The notes below the pieces were generated by a model. That model was not told the DNA's origin. It was given only the letters and a program-made list of their open reading frames with translations, and made no database searches. From NCBI GenBank assembly GCA_934203205.1, contig CAKPYV010000014.1:1-56140 (forward strand): 56,140 bases of DNA, given 5' to 3'. The translations under genes were made by a program, and so were the position numbers. Positions within the stretch are counted from its first letter, which is position 1. Every line of letters starts with the position of its first letter. Of the stretch, positions 18,250 through 26,088 are shown piece after piece. Source of the stretch: an uncultured Anaerovibrio sp. Lineage in GTDB: Bacteria; Bacillota; Negativicutes; Selenomonadales; Selenomonadaceae.

Positions 18250-18708
18250 ATGGCAGAGCCACAAAAGCGGCCTGAGTGGAATGAATACTTTTTGGATATT
18301 GCCAAGGCTGTAGGTCAGCGTTCCACCTGTTTGCGCCGCCGTTATGGAGCTATTATTGTCAAGGATAAGATTATTATAAGTACAGGTTACAATGGCGCTC
18401 CTAGAGGAGAGGCTAACTGCATTGATACAGGTATGTGTGAGCGGGAAAGACTCCATGTGCCCAAGGGACAGAATTATGAATTGTGTGTAGCTGTTCATGC
18501 AGAGCAGAATGCTATTATCAATGCAGATCCAAATAAAATGCAAGGTGCAACAGCCTATATTGTAGGCTACAATGCTGATGGCACATTGGCTTCAGGCAAG
18601 CCCTGCCTTCTGTGTCGTCGTATGTTGCGGAATGCAATGTTGAAGAAGGTTATTTATCTGGAAACAGATGGCTCGGTAGTAGAAACTACTCCGGAGGAGA
18701 TTCGGTGA
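18250..18708 (+). CDS. Deoxycytidylate (dCMP) deaminase, ComEB type
   Basis: dCMP deaminase converts dCMP to dUMP for thymidylate synthesis. The 152-residue zinc enzyme has the HAEQNAI motif (His ligand and catalytic Glu) and GKPCLLCRRM, whose two Cys are zinc ligands, plus the dCMP-type insertion with YNGAPRGEANC. A strong G-rich ribosome binding site precedes ATG 18250. It may be the last gene of the upstream unit, since a good promoter follows it. Confidence 0.92.
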   Translation: MAEPQKRPEWNEYFLDIAKAVGQRSTCLRRRYGAIIVKDKIIISTGYNGAPRGEANCIDTGMCERERLHVPKGQNYELCVAVHAEQNAIINADPNKMQGATAYIVGYNADGTLASGKPCLLCRRMLRNAMLKKVIYLETDGSVVETTPEEIR

Positions 18709-18714
18709 TTTTTA

Positions 18715-18743
18715 TTGACAGTTATAGCCAGCTGGGGTAAAAT
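18715..18743 (+). promoter_or_regulatory. Promoter of the wecA-like/wecB pair
   Basis: Perfect -35 TTGACA (18715-18720), 17-base spacer and -10 TAAAAT (18738-18743) lie just after the dCMP deaminase stop codon and 28 bases before the transferase start. This makes the next two genes a separate transcription unit, though read-through from upstream is possible. Confidence 0.75.
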
Positions 18744-18771
18744 AGGTGTTTGAGAAAGTGGGTGAATATTC

Positions 18772-19809
18772 ATGCCAAATTATATTTGGGTATTTTTGAT
18801 AGCACTGTTTGTAGCCCTGATTGCTACTCCCGCAGTAATTGTGCTGGCAGCTAAAACCGGTGCCATGGATGCCCCGGATGCCCGCAAGGTTCACAAGGGG
18901 CCTATGCCTCGAATCGGCGGTTTGGCAATCTATTGCGGCTTTATGGCTGCAATTATGGCCATGCTAAATTTTGCAGACCTGACTCAGGAGATAGCCAACG
19001 GTGTTATCGGTTTATTGCTGGGGGGTACCTTGATTGTAATTATTGGCTTGATTGATGATTACAAGAATCTGCCAGCTAAGGTAAAGCTGTTGGGACAGAT
19101 TCTGGCAGCCTGTGTGGTAGTTTATTTTGATGTGCGCATTGATGTAATTACAGATCCTTTTGGAGATTATCTATATCTGGAATATCTGGCTGTGCCAGCC
19201 ACGGTTTTCTGGATTGTAGGCTTAACCAACACCGTAAACCTTATTGATGGGTTGGATGGTCTGGCTGCTGGTGTGTCCACCATTGCCTCCATTACCATTA
19301 TGTTGGTGGCTCTTCAGGAGGATGTTATGATTGTAGCCTTGTTTACGGCAGCCTTGGCTGGTGCGGCCTTGGGCTTCCTGCGCTACAATTTTAATCCAGC
19401 CAAGATTTTTATGGGTGATACAGGCAGTATGTTCCTGGGCTTTATATTGGCGGGAATTTCTGTTATTGGTGCAGTCAAGTGCACTGCCACCATTGCCTTG
19501 ATTGTTCCTATTCTGGCCTTGGGCTTGCCTATTATGGATACAACTTTTGCCATTATCCGACGCTATAGAGGTGGTGTGCCTATCTTCAAGCCAGACAAGG
19601 GACATCTTCACCATCGCTTGCTGGATTTGGGCTTTAGCCAGAGACAGGCAGTATTATTGATGTATGTAATCAGTGCCTTGCTGGGACTGAGTGCGGTAGC
19701 TCTCAATGAGGTTTCAGGCGGTATGTCCATTGTGATTGTGGTATGTGTACTGCTGGTGGTATTTTTGGGAGCAAGAAAGCTGGGTATCTTCCGGCTTAAG
19801 ACGAATTAA
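18772..19809 (+). CDS. Undecaprenyl-phosphate GlcNAc-1-phosphate transferase (WecA/TagO family)
   Basis: Family members transfer GlcNAc-1-phosphate or a related sugar to undecaprenyl phosphate at the inner membrane, starting O-antigen, enterobacterial-type or teichoic-like polymers. The 345-residue protein has about ten hydrophobic helices. Conserved loops include PDARKVHKGPMPRIGG, the Asp pair in IGLIDDYKN, NLIDGLDGLAAG, MGDTGSMFLG and the His-rich KGHLHHRLLDLG. The last motif favours WecA/TagO over MraY. It is paired with wecB, which fits surface polysaccharide initiation in an LPS-bearing cell. Confidence 0.9.
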   Translation: MPNYIWVFLIALFVALIATPAVIVLAAKTGAMDAPDARKVHKGPMPRIGGLAIYCGFMAAIMAMLNFADLTQEIANGVIGLLLGGTLIVIIGLIDDYKNLPAKVKLLGQILAACVVVYFDVRIDVITDPFGDYLYLEYLAVPATVFWIVGLTNTVNLIDGLDGLAAGVSTIASITIMLVALQEDVMIVALFTAALAGAALGFLRYNFNPAKIFMGDTGSMFLGFILAGISVIGAVKCTATIALIVPILALGLPIMDTTFAIIRRYRGGVPIFKPDKGHLHHRLLDLGFSQRQAVLLMYVISALLGLSAVALNEVSGGMSIVIVVCVLLVVFLGARKLGIFRLKTN

Positions 19810-19830
19810 TTCTGTAGAGAGGGGTTTATG

Positions 19831-20991
19831 ATGGCTAAAAAGATTAAGGTCATGACTGTATTTGGCACCCGTCCTGAGGCAATCAAGATGGCGCCTGTAG
19901 TGCTGGAGCTGGCAAAGCATCCTGACAAGATTGTACCGGTAGTAACAGTAACTGCTCAGCATAGAGAGATGCTGGATCAGGTACTGAACCTGTTTGACAT
20001 CAAGCCAGATCATGATTTGGACATTATGGCAGCAGGTCAGACCTTGTTTGATATTACCAGTCGTGCCATGATGGGCTTGGATAAGGTATTGCAGGAGGAG
20101 AAGCCAGATATTGTTCTGGTACATGGTGATACCACCACCACCTTTGCTGGTGCATTGGCCTCCTATTATCATCAGACTTCCGTAGGCCATGTAGAGGCAG
20201 GCCTGAGAACCTACAATAAATATTCACCTTTCCCAGAGGAAATGAACCGCAAGCTGACAGGCTCTATTGCAGATTTGCATTTTGCACCTACTGAGACTTC
20301 TCAGCACAATCTGCTGTCTGAGGCTGTAGATGGGGAAAAGATTTTTGTTACTGGCAATACCGTTATCGATGCACTGCACAGAACTGTTAATGATGATTTC
20401 CAGTTTGAGGATAAGGTACTGCAGGAAATTGACTTCACGAACAAGAGAATTATATTGGTTACCACCCATCGCCGGGAGAATTTGGGTGAACCAATGCGGC
20501 ATGTATATCAGGCTCTCCGTCATCTGATTGAGGAGTTTGATGATGTGGAGATTGTTTTCCCTGTACATAAGAATCCAAAGGTTCGTGAGGTAGTTAATCA
20601 GGAGCTGGGTGGGCTGGCCAAGGTACATTTGGTAGATCCACTGGACTATGAGCCATTTGCTAACCTTATGCATCGCGCTCATTTGATTCTCACTGATTCC
20701 GGCGGAGTGCAGGAGGAGGCTCCCGCACTGGGTAAGCCTGTATTGGTGCTGAGAGACACTACAGAGCGTCCAGAGGCCGTAGAAGCCGGCACTGTGAAGC
20801 TTATTGGCACAGATAAGGATGTAGTGTACAAAGAGGCCAAGGAGCTTCTCACCAATCAGCAGGAATATAGTCGTATGTCTGAGGCCTGCAATCCATATGG
20901 TGATGGCAAAGCATCCCAGAGAATCATCCAGGCAATCCTCTATCATTATGGACTGTCTGCAGAAAAGCCAGAGCCATTCAAGGCAAAATAA
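19831..20991 (+). CDS. wecB: UDP-N-acetylglucosamine 2-epimerase (non-hydrolysing)
   Basis: WecB interconverts UDP-GlcNAc and UDP-ManNAc, supplying ManNAc for surface polymers. The 386-residue protein has the GT-B fold signatures VFGTRPEAIKMAP at the N-terminus, VHGDTTTTFAGALA, HVEAGLRT, FPEEMNR and DSGGVQEEAP near the C-terminus, and TERPEA. The frame also has an ATG at 19828, but GAGG at 19819-19822 is better spaced for 19831. It is the last gene before a clear terminator and closes the envelope cluster. Confidence 0.95.
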   Translation: MAKKIKVMTVFGTRPEAIKMAPVVLELAKHPDKIVPVVTVTAQHREMLDQVLNLFDIKPDHDLDIMAAGQTLFDITSRAMMGLDKVLQEEKPDIVLVHGDTTTTFAGALASYYHQTSVGHVEAGLRTYNKYSPFPEEMNRKLTGSIADLHFAPTETSQHNLLSEAVDGEKIFVTGNTVIDALHRTVNDDFQFEDKVLQEIDFTNKRIILVTTHRRENLGEPMRHVYQALRHLIEEFDDVEIVFPVHKNPKVREVVNQELGGLAKVHLVDPLDYEPFANLMHRAHLILTDSGGVQEEAPALGKPVLVLRDTTERPEAVEAGTVKLIGTDKDVVYKEAKELLTNQQEYSRMSEACNPYGDGKASQRIIQAILYHYGLSAEKPEPFKAK

Positions 20992-21007
20992 AATAGATAA
21001 TATTGGA

Positions 21008-21040
21008 AGTACCTGCGTAGAAAATATGCAGGTACTTTTT
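21008..21040 (+). terminator. Rho-independent terminator after wecB
   Basis: A nine-base perfect stem (AGTACCTGC at 21008-21016 with GCAGGTACT at 21028-21036) is followed by a T-run (21036-21040). It ends the envelope transcription unit and marks the left border of the accessory island. Confidence 0.85.
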
Positions 21041-21094
21041 GTTGTATATTTTAGATAAAGGGTTCATAGAAAACTTTTGTATCTTTTCATGTTT

Positions 21095-21146
21095 CAGTCA
21101 AAGTTCACATGAAATTTGACTGTAACAAATTCTTTTCTGCTATAAT
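21095..21146 (+). promoter_or_regulatory. Promoter overlapped by an eight-base-arm inverted repeat
   Basis: Arms CAGTCAAA (21095-21102) and TTTGACTG (21115-21122) form a perfect inverted repeat with a 12-base centre. The right arm contains the likely -35 TTGACT (21116-21121). A consensus TATAAT lies at 21141-21146 with TG two bases upstream (extended -10); the spacer is 19 bases, slightly long. A repressor bound here would block the -35. Transcription would enter the structured segment that follows and then the WYL regulator gene. Confidence 0.6.
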
Positions 21147-21149
21147 ATT

Positions 21150-21329
21150 TATCAGGAAGTAAACTTATATAACGAGGTTATGCGGTAGCGCAGCCCCCTA
21201 TCCGATAGGGCGCGGGTGCAAATGGGTGCATCGAGAAATTGCTAAAGTTGGGAAGGTACAAGGTTATCGTTGGGGAGGTAGGCACCAATTTTTGAACGGC
21301 ATTGGAAATTTTTTTGAGGAATTCTTACT
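21150..21329 (+). other. Structured leader segment of unknown type
   Basis: No gene is visible. Just after the promoter lies a GC-rich block unlike its AT-rich surroundings (about 21180-21235). It includes a hairpin of six pairs (CCCTAT / ATAGGG near 21195-21209) and a D-arm-like GGTAGCGCAGC. A T-arm-like GGTGCAAAT follows, and a GGTGC at 21225-21229 can pair with GCACC at 21282-21286. The parts resemble tRNA pieces but no cloverleaf with an acceptor stem can be drawn. It could be a leader RNA, a decayed tRNA used as an attachment site, or chance. Confidence 0.3.
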
Positions 21330-21364
21330 ATGGGTAAATTTTTACCCATCACTTATGCTATAAT
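21330..21364 (+). promoter_or_regulatory. WYL gene promoter with 20-base palindromic operator
   Basis: A perfect palindrome with nine-base arms (ATGGGTAAA / TTTACCCAT, centre TT) spans 21330-21349. A consensus TATAAT at 21359-21364 with TG at 21356-21357 forms an extended -10 promoter. The palindrome covers the expected -35 position, the classic layout for repression. The simplest reading is autoregulation by the WYL protein encoded 53 bases downstream; that is inference. Confidence 0.7.
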
Positions 21365-21416
21365 GACTTTGCAAGATGAAAAGAGGCATAGCGAGTAACT
21401 CAGGGGAGGTATGCCA

Positions 21417-22409
21417 ATGAATGTGTACGCCGGGGACAACAAGAAGATGCTCAATATGCTGATATTGGAGATACTGAAGGAGTATACGGATGCCGAGCAC
21501 CGTTTGACTCAGCAAGAAATCATCGACCTGCTCAAGCTGAACTACGGCGCAGAGTGCGACCGCCGCTCCATTCGCAACAATATCCGCTCCCTCAAAGACA
21601 TGGGCTACGAGATTGCCACGGAGCGGGGATGCTATCTGGCAGAGCGTGATTTCGATGATGCGGAGCTTCGGATGTTGATTGACAGCATTCTCTTCTCCAA
21701 AAACCTATCGGGAACGCAAGCAAAACGGCTTATCGAAAAGCTAAAAGGTTTCGGCAACCGCTATTTTCACGCCAAGGTGTCCCATGTATCAAATTTGCCA
21801 GAACTTTTCCACTCGGACAACAAGCAAGTCATGCTGGCTTTGGATGTGCTGAATGATGCCATCGAGGAAAAGCGGAAAGTCAGCTTCATCTACAATCGCT
21901 ATGGCACGGACTTCAAACTACACCCAAGGCGGAACGAGCCGTACATTGTGAATCCCTACCAGATGGTAGCCAACAACGGGCGTTACTATCTTATCGGCAA
22001 TTACGACAAATATGATGACCTATCACACTACCGCATTGACCGCATCACATTCATCACCATGCTTTCCGAGCCAGTAAAGTCGAAAAAAGAAGTCCGGGAG
22101 TTTTCCAAAGGTTGGAGCCTTCCCAAGCACATGGTAGAGCATATCTATATGTACAGCGGAGACAGCGTGACGGTGAAATTTATAGCAGACACAGACTTGA
22201 TGGACGAACTGATTGACTGGTTTGGAAGGGATATCCGCATCAAGGAAGAATCTGAAAACAAGATGTTGGTGACACTCAAATGCAATGAACGAGCGATGAA
22301 ATATTGGGCACTCCAATATGGAGGGCACATAGAAATCAAAGAGCCGCAAAGTTTACGTGAGACCGTCAAGGTTGCTATTTTAGATATGGCTAAAAAATAT
22401 ACCGATTGA
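21417..22409 (+). CDS. WYL-domain transcriptional regulator
   Basis: The 330-residue protein has an N-terminal winged helix-turn-helix (about 10-75; HRLTQQEIIDLL and RRSIRNNIRSLKDMGYEI). A WYL domain follows (about 135-220, with KVSFIYNRYG, NPYQMVANNGRYYLIG and HYRIDRI), then a C-terminal WCX-like region. WYL regulators bind ligands such as nucleotides or ssDNA and often control defence or DNA-damage genes. The frame opens at 21411, but GGGGAGG (21403-21409) is correctly spaced only for the ATG at 21417. Codon use (CGC, AAC, GAC) differs from the backbone genes. It likely controls the genes that follow. Confidence 0.9.
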   Translation: MNVYAGDNKKMLNMLILEILKEYTDAEHRLTQQEIIDLLKLNYGAECDRRSIRNNIRSLKDMGYEIATERGCYLAERDFDDAELRMLIDSILFSKNLSGTQAKRLIEKLKGFGNRYFHAKVSHVSNLPELFHSDNKQVMLALDVLNDAIEEKRKVSFIYNRYGTDFKLHPRRNEPYIVNPYQMVANNGRYYLIGNYDKYDDLSHYRIDRITFITMLSEPVKSKKEVREFSKGWSLPKHMVEHIYMYSGDSVTVKFIADTDLMDELIDWFGRDIRIKEESENKMLVTLKCNERAMKYWALQYGGHIEIKEPQSLRETVKVAILDMAKKYTD

Positions 22410-22425
22410 TTAAGGGGTAATAGAC

Positions 22426-22655
22426 ATGATTCCGAGCATTTGGCTTTTTCAGGTGACAGGGAAAATGTTCGCTATTGTTTAGGAGAGGCGAAAAAGAAAA
22501 ACATCCTCGTTATTGGCGTAAATCCTGGTATGTCGATGCCGGGTGAAAAGCAAGTCACGACACGCAATGCGGTCAAAGTAATTGAGAATCAATTTGGCTC
22601 AGATTACGGTTGGATTATGGTAAACCTCCATCCGCAAACTGCAAAAGGATATTGA
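22426..22655 (+). pseudogene. Broken DUF1643 gene (N-terminal fragment)
   Basis: An ATG at 22426 with AAGGGGT upstream begins a frame that soon fails. In another frame from about 22425, residues such as AFSGDRENVRYCLG, NILVIGVNPG and GWIMVNLHPQ match the DUF1643 domain at the C-terminus of the next gene (RYVLGQPGERNILVLGVNP, GWIMMNLHPQ). The match stops after HPQ, where the frame ends at 22655. So this is a frameshifted, C-terminally deleted second copy. Divergence between the copies is large, so it is not a recent tandem duplication. Confidence 0.75.
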
Positions 22656-22678
22656 TATTCGCGAAGGGAGCAATCACC

Positions 22679-24904
22679 ATGTACGGAGCGATTTTAGGCG
22701 ACATTATCGGCTCGCCTTACGAGTTTGACCGGGGAGCGAAAATCAAGGCGTTTCCATTGTTCATTGAAAAATCTCGTTTCACCGATGATACGGTGATGAC
22801 TATTGCTGTGGCAGATGCCCTGCTTTATGCGGGAAAAGACACTACGGAGGACAAAATCTGCGCTGCAGTGACCTCCTCTATGCAGCATTGGGGCAGGAAA
22901 TATCCTAAAGCAGGGTACGGAGGAAAATTCCGTGAGTGGCTCAAAGAGAACAAGCCTACGCCATACGGCAGTTTCGGCAACGGCTCGGCCATGCGGGTAG
23001 CTGCTGTGGGGTGGCTTTACGACTCTATAGAGCGCACGAGAGAAATTGCCCGATGGACGGCAGATGTTACTCACAATCACGCCGAGGGTATCAAGGGAGC
23101 AGAATCGGTGGCAAGTGCTATCTATCTTGCTCGGACGGGAGAATCCAAAGCGGCTATCAAAAAGTACATCGAGGGCGAGTTTGGCTATAACCTCTCCCGC
23201 AACTTGAAGAAAATTCGCTCTGCCTGCCACATGGATGTGACTTGCCAAGGTTCGGTGCCGGAGGCTATTATCGCTTTCTTGGAAAGTACAGATTTTGAAG
23301 ATACCTTGCGAAACGCCGTGTCCATCGGCGGCGATGCAGATACCATCGCTTGCATAGCCGGAAGTATTGCCGAGGCCTATTACGGGCTTACTCCGACGCT
23401 GGAAGAAGAGTGCCTAAATCGCATACCGAATAAAATGAAAGATGTCATAAAAGGCTTTGACCGTGCAAGAGGCAAGGCAGTACAGGGCGAACCCATCATC
23501 GAAGCTGCGCTTCTTCGCTATCATCGGGAAAGTTCCCCGGAAAATGAAACAGCGGTGCTTAATGCGATTTATATGCGCATGAAAGACAACGGTTATTTCC
23601 TTCTTCCGCCAAGCGAAGTACGAGGATTTGATGAATGTGTTGCAAAGGGCGATTATGACGGCGAAATAAGCATCGAAGCCTATACTTCGGACAGGGAACT
23701 TTTCATGGGACTGGACGAAGAAGATGACAAAGCTACTTACACCACGGAAGTGAAAATTTACGATTTACTCTCCTTCATCGCTAAGGCAACTGATGCGGAA
23801 TCGGGCATTGACATGAACTATGACAAGACATTCTATCTGAATCGCGACATGGCAAAGTCGATTTTGGCAAAGAATGAAGCGGAAATCTGTCATACAAAGG
23901 GAATGTATATCCCTATGCTGGATGATATTCCACTTTCGCCCAAGGACTTGTCGCAAAAATTCATCTCTGGGGTCAGATTTTGCTTCATGTGCGCCTATGA
24001 TGCCTATACCAACTACTGCGAACTATATCATCGCAACGGTAAAATATACCGTTATGATATTTCCGGCGATAACAAGCAGGTGGAAAAAATCTGCCGAGTA
24101 TTTCCTGCACTCAAGAAATTTAACGAGAGCAACGGTCAAAACGATAAACTTGGCGAATGGGAATGGAACTACTACGAAATGGGAGCCTGGGTCTTTGCTC
24201 ATGCCGAAGTGATAGATGCGTATAAAATGCGCACGGGACACACCGACTATTTGACTTGGAGTCCTGATAATGCTTATATGACAATAATGGATTTATTGGA
24301 GGAGGAAGATACGATGTTTGAGTCTATGAAGATTGATACCGATGCCCTACGTAAAATGAGCGATTATCAGCATGACCGTGAGGGGATTCCTGCCGGATGG
24401 ATTTATTTGGGCAACGATAATGAACGGTATGTGCTTGGTCAGCCCGGAGAGCGCAATATTCTCGTATTGGGCGTAAACCCCAGCACGGCAAAGCCGGGTG
24501 ATGATGACCCCACCATCAGGAATGTACGCAGAATTGCGGAGAATAAGGGATTTGACGGTTGGATTATGATGAATCTTCACCCACAGAGGACTCCCCATCC
24601 CGAGGAGATGGAAGAGAAAGCCGTGTGGAGTGAAACCAATCCAAGGGCTGTAGAGGCTGTGATGAACGAGTTTCGAGTTTGCGCGATATGGTGTGCATGG
24701 GGAAATATGATTGATATGCCCGGCAAAAAGTTTTTATATGGTGCGCTTGCCCGTGTATATGACGTGATTGGCGAATATGTCGAGTGGTACAGTTACGGCA
24801 ATTTGACCAAGGACGGCAACCCTCGTCACCCGCTTTATATGCCGCTTACTCATGAATTTCAGGAGTTCGATGTGCGTGGGTATTTGCGGAGAAAAGGTAT
24901 GTAA
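22679..24904 (+). CDS. ADP-ribosylglycohydrolase / SseB-like / DUF1643 fusion protein
   Basis: This is a 741-residue multidomain protein. Residues 1 to about 260 form an ADP-ribosylglycohydrolase (DraG/ARH) domain with GDIIGSPYE, FTDDTVMT, HNHAEGIKGA and the late GGDADT motif, so the di-metal site looks complete. Residues about 275-375 resemble the SseB N-terminal domain (NAIYMRMKDNGYFLLP, AYTSDRELF). A region of no recognised type follows. The C-terminus (about 560-741) is DUF1643 (NILVLGVNPSTAKPG, GWIMMNLHP). An ATG at 24314 (residue 546) preceded by GGAGGAGGAAG could give a separate 196-residue DUF1643 protein. The first domain should remove ADP-ribose from proteins, DNA or small molecules; the rest is unknown. 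Start ATG 22679 has AAGGGA upstream. Confidence 0.85.
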   Translation: MYGAILGDIIGSPYEFDRGAKIKAFPLFIEKSRFTDDTVMTIAVADALLYAGKDTTEDKICAAVTSSMQHWGRKYPKAGYGGKFREWLKENKPTPYGSFGNGSAMRVAAVGWLYDSIERTREIARWTADVTHNHAEGIKGAESVASAIYLARTGESKAAIKKYIEGEFGYNLSRNLKKIRSACHMDVTCQGSVPEAIIAFLESTDFEDTLRNAVSIGGDADTIACIAGSIAEAYYGLTPTLEEECLNRIPNKMKDVIKGFDRARGKAVQGEPIIEAALLRYHRESSPENETAVLNAIYMRMKDNGYFLLPPSEVRGFDECVAKGDYDGEISIEAYTSDRELFMGLDEEDDKATYTTEVKIYDLLSFIAKATDAESGIDMNYDKTFYLNRDMAKSILAKNEAEICHTKGMYIPMLDDIPLSPKDLSQKFISGVRFCFMCAYDAYTNYCELYHRNGKIYRYDISGDNKQVEKICRVFPALKKFNESNGQNDKLGEWEWNYYEMGAWVFAHAEVIDAYKMRTGHTDYLTWSPDNAYMTIMDLLEEEDTMFESMKIDTDALRKMSDYQHDREGIPAGWIYLGNDNERYVLGQPGERNILVLGVNPSTAKPGDDDPTIRNVRRIAENKGFDGWIMMNLHPQRTPHPEEMEEKAVWSETNPRAVEAVMNEFRVCAIWCAWGNMIDMPGKKFLYGALARVYDVIGEYVEWYSYGNLTKDGNPRHPLYMPLTHEFQEFDVRGYLRRKGM

Positions 24905-24924
24905 TGCGAGGAGGAGGAATCTCT

Positions 24925-25002
24925 ATGACGGGCAAAGATAAGGCAGCTAAAAAAATACAAGTATGTTCGGCAAAGATGGATTTTGCGCTTTTCTTATATT
25001 AA
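24925..25002 (+). CDS. Possible 25-residue ORF, perhaps a gene remnant
   Basis: A strong GAGGAGGAGG precedes an ATG at 24925 that opens a 25-codon frame starting MTGKDKAAKKIQ, ending just before the DUF1848 gene. The very good ribosome binding site and the odd composition suggest the 5' end of a longer gene that has been cut off. I do not recognise it. Confidence 0.3.
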   Translation: MTGKDKAAKKIQVCSAKMDFALFLY

Positions 25003-25023
25003 TTGCAGGTGTGGAGAGGCGGT

Positions 25024-25974
25024 ATGATTATCAGTGTAAGTAGAAGGACGGATATACCTGCTTTTTATAGTGAATGGTTTATGAAGCGGTTACAAGATGG
25101 TTATCTCATGGTTCGTAATCCCATGAACTATCATCAGATTAGCAAAATAAGTTTGTCCCCTGAATTGGTGGATTGTCTGGTTTTTTGGACAAAAAATCCC
25201 TTGCCGATGTTGAAATATTTGGATAATCTTGCTCAGAAATATGAATTTTATTTTCAATATACACTCAATGGTTATGAGAGGGATATTGAGGAAAATGTAC
25301 CGGATATGGCTCAGAGAGTGTTAACGCTTCAACGACTATCAGAGAAAATTGGTGCTAAGAGGGTAATATGGCGCTACGACCCGATATTGCTTACAGATAA
25401 ATATTCTGTAGCATGGCATCTGGAAGCATTTTCAATGCTGGCAGAGAAGATGTCGTCTTATGTAGAATCATGTGTATTTAGTTTTTTAGATATGTATCTA
25501 AAGATTGGCAGAAATACGTCAGCAGCAGGGATTCGTCCCTGCTGTGATGAGGATATGAAAAAAATAGCCGCAGGTTTTGCAGCTATTGCTAGTAAATATG
25601 ATTTGAAGTTGCGTACCTGTGCAGAAAAGGTGGATTTTTCTGCTTATGCTATTGAGCATAATTGTTGTATTGATTCGGAGTTGATAGGCAGACTTACTGG
25701 TTATGAAATTTTGGCTGGTAAAGATAAAAATCAACGGCAGGAATGTGGCTGTGTGGAAAGTATAGATGTGGGACAATACAATACCTGTAGTCATGGCTGT
25801 AAGTATTGCTATGCCAATTTCAATGCCAAAAGTGTTGCAACCTTTAGGGCGCAACATAATCCAGAATCACCATTACTAATAGGGGAATTATCTTCAACAG
25901 ATAAAATAACAGAAAGAAAAATGAAATCTCTGCGGGGGAAAGTCTTGAATCAAGAACAATTAAGTTTGTTCTAG
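25024..25974 (+). CDS. DUF1848 family protein
   Basis: The 316-residue protein opens with ISVSRRTDIPAFYSEWF and contains VFWTKNPLPML, WRYDPI and a C-terminal Cys-rich motif CSHGCKYCYA, all typical of DUF1848. The Cys arrangement is reminiscent of radical SAM and spore photoproduct lyase-like proteins, and DUF1848 is often described that way, but activity is not established. ATG 25024 is chosen over the upstream frame opening because GAGAGG lies before it. Base composition is closer to the host backbone than that of the preceding fusion gene, so it may have a different origin. Confidence 0.85.
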   Translation: MIISVSRRTDIPAFYSEWFMKRLQDGYLMVRNPMNYHQISKISLSPELVDCLVFWTKNPLPMLKYLDNLAQKYEFYFQYTLNGYERDIEENVPDMAQRVLTLQRLSEKIGAKRVIWRYDPILLTDKYSVAWHLEAFSMLAEKMSSYVESCVFSFLDMYLKIGRNTSAAGIRPCCDEDMKKIAAGFAAIASKYDLKLRTCAEKVDFSAYAIEHNCCIDSELIGRLTGYEILAGKDKNQRQECGCVESIDVGQYNTCSHGCKYCYANFNAKSVATFRAQHNPESPLLIGELSSTDKITERKMKSLRGKVLNQEQLSLF

Positions 25975-26088
25975 TCTAAAAAAATTACATATTTTCAATA
26001 AGCTTTTGGTAGATTTTTCTGTAGTAATATCGTAACAGATTTGTTATTATTTCTTGTTTAGTGCAATTAGCTATGAGGTGTTTATATT

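Noticed and set aside
21180..21235. A tRNA gene
   Set aside because: D-arm-like and T-arm-like pieces are present but no seven-base acceptor stem, anticodon loop of proper size or CCA end can be placed.
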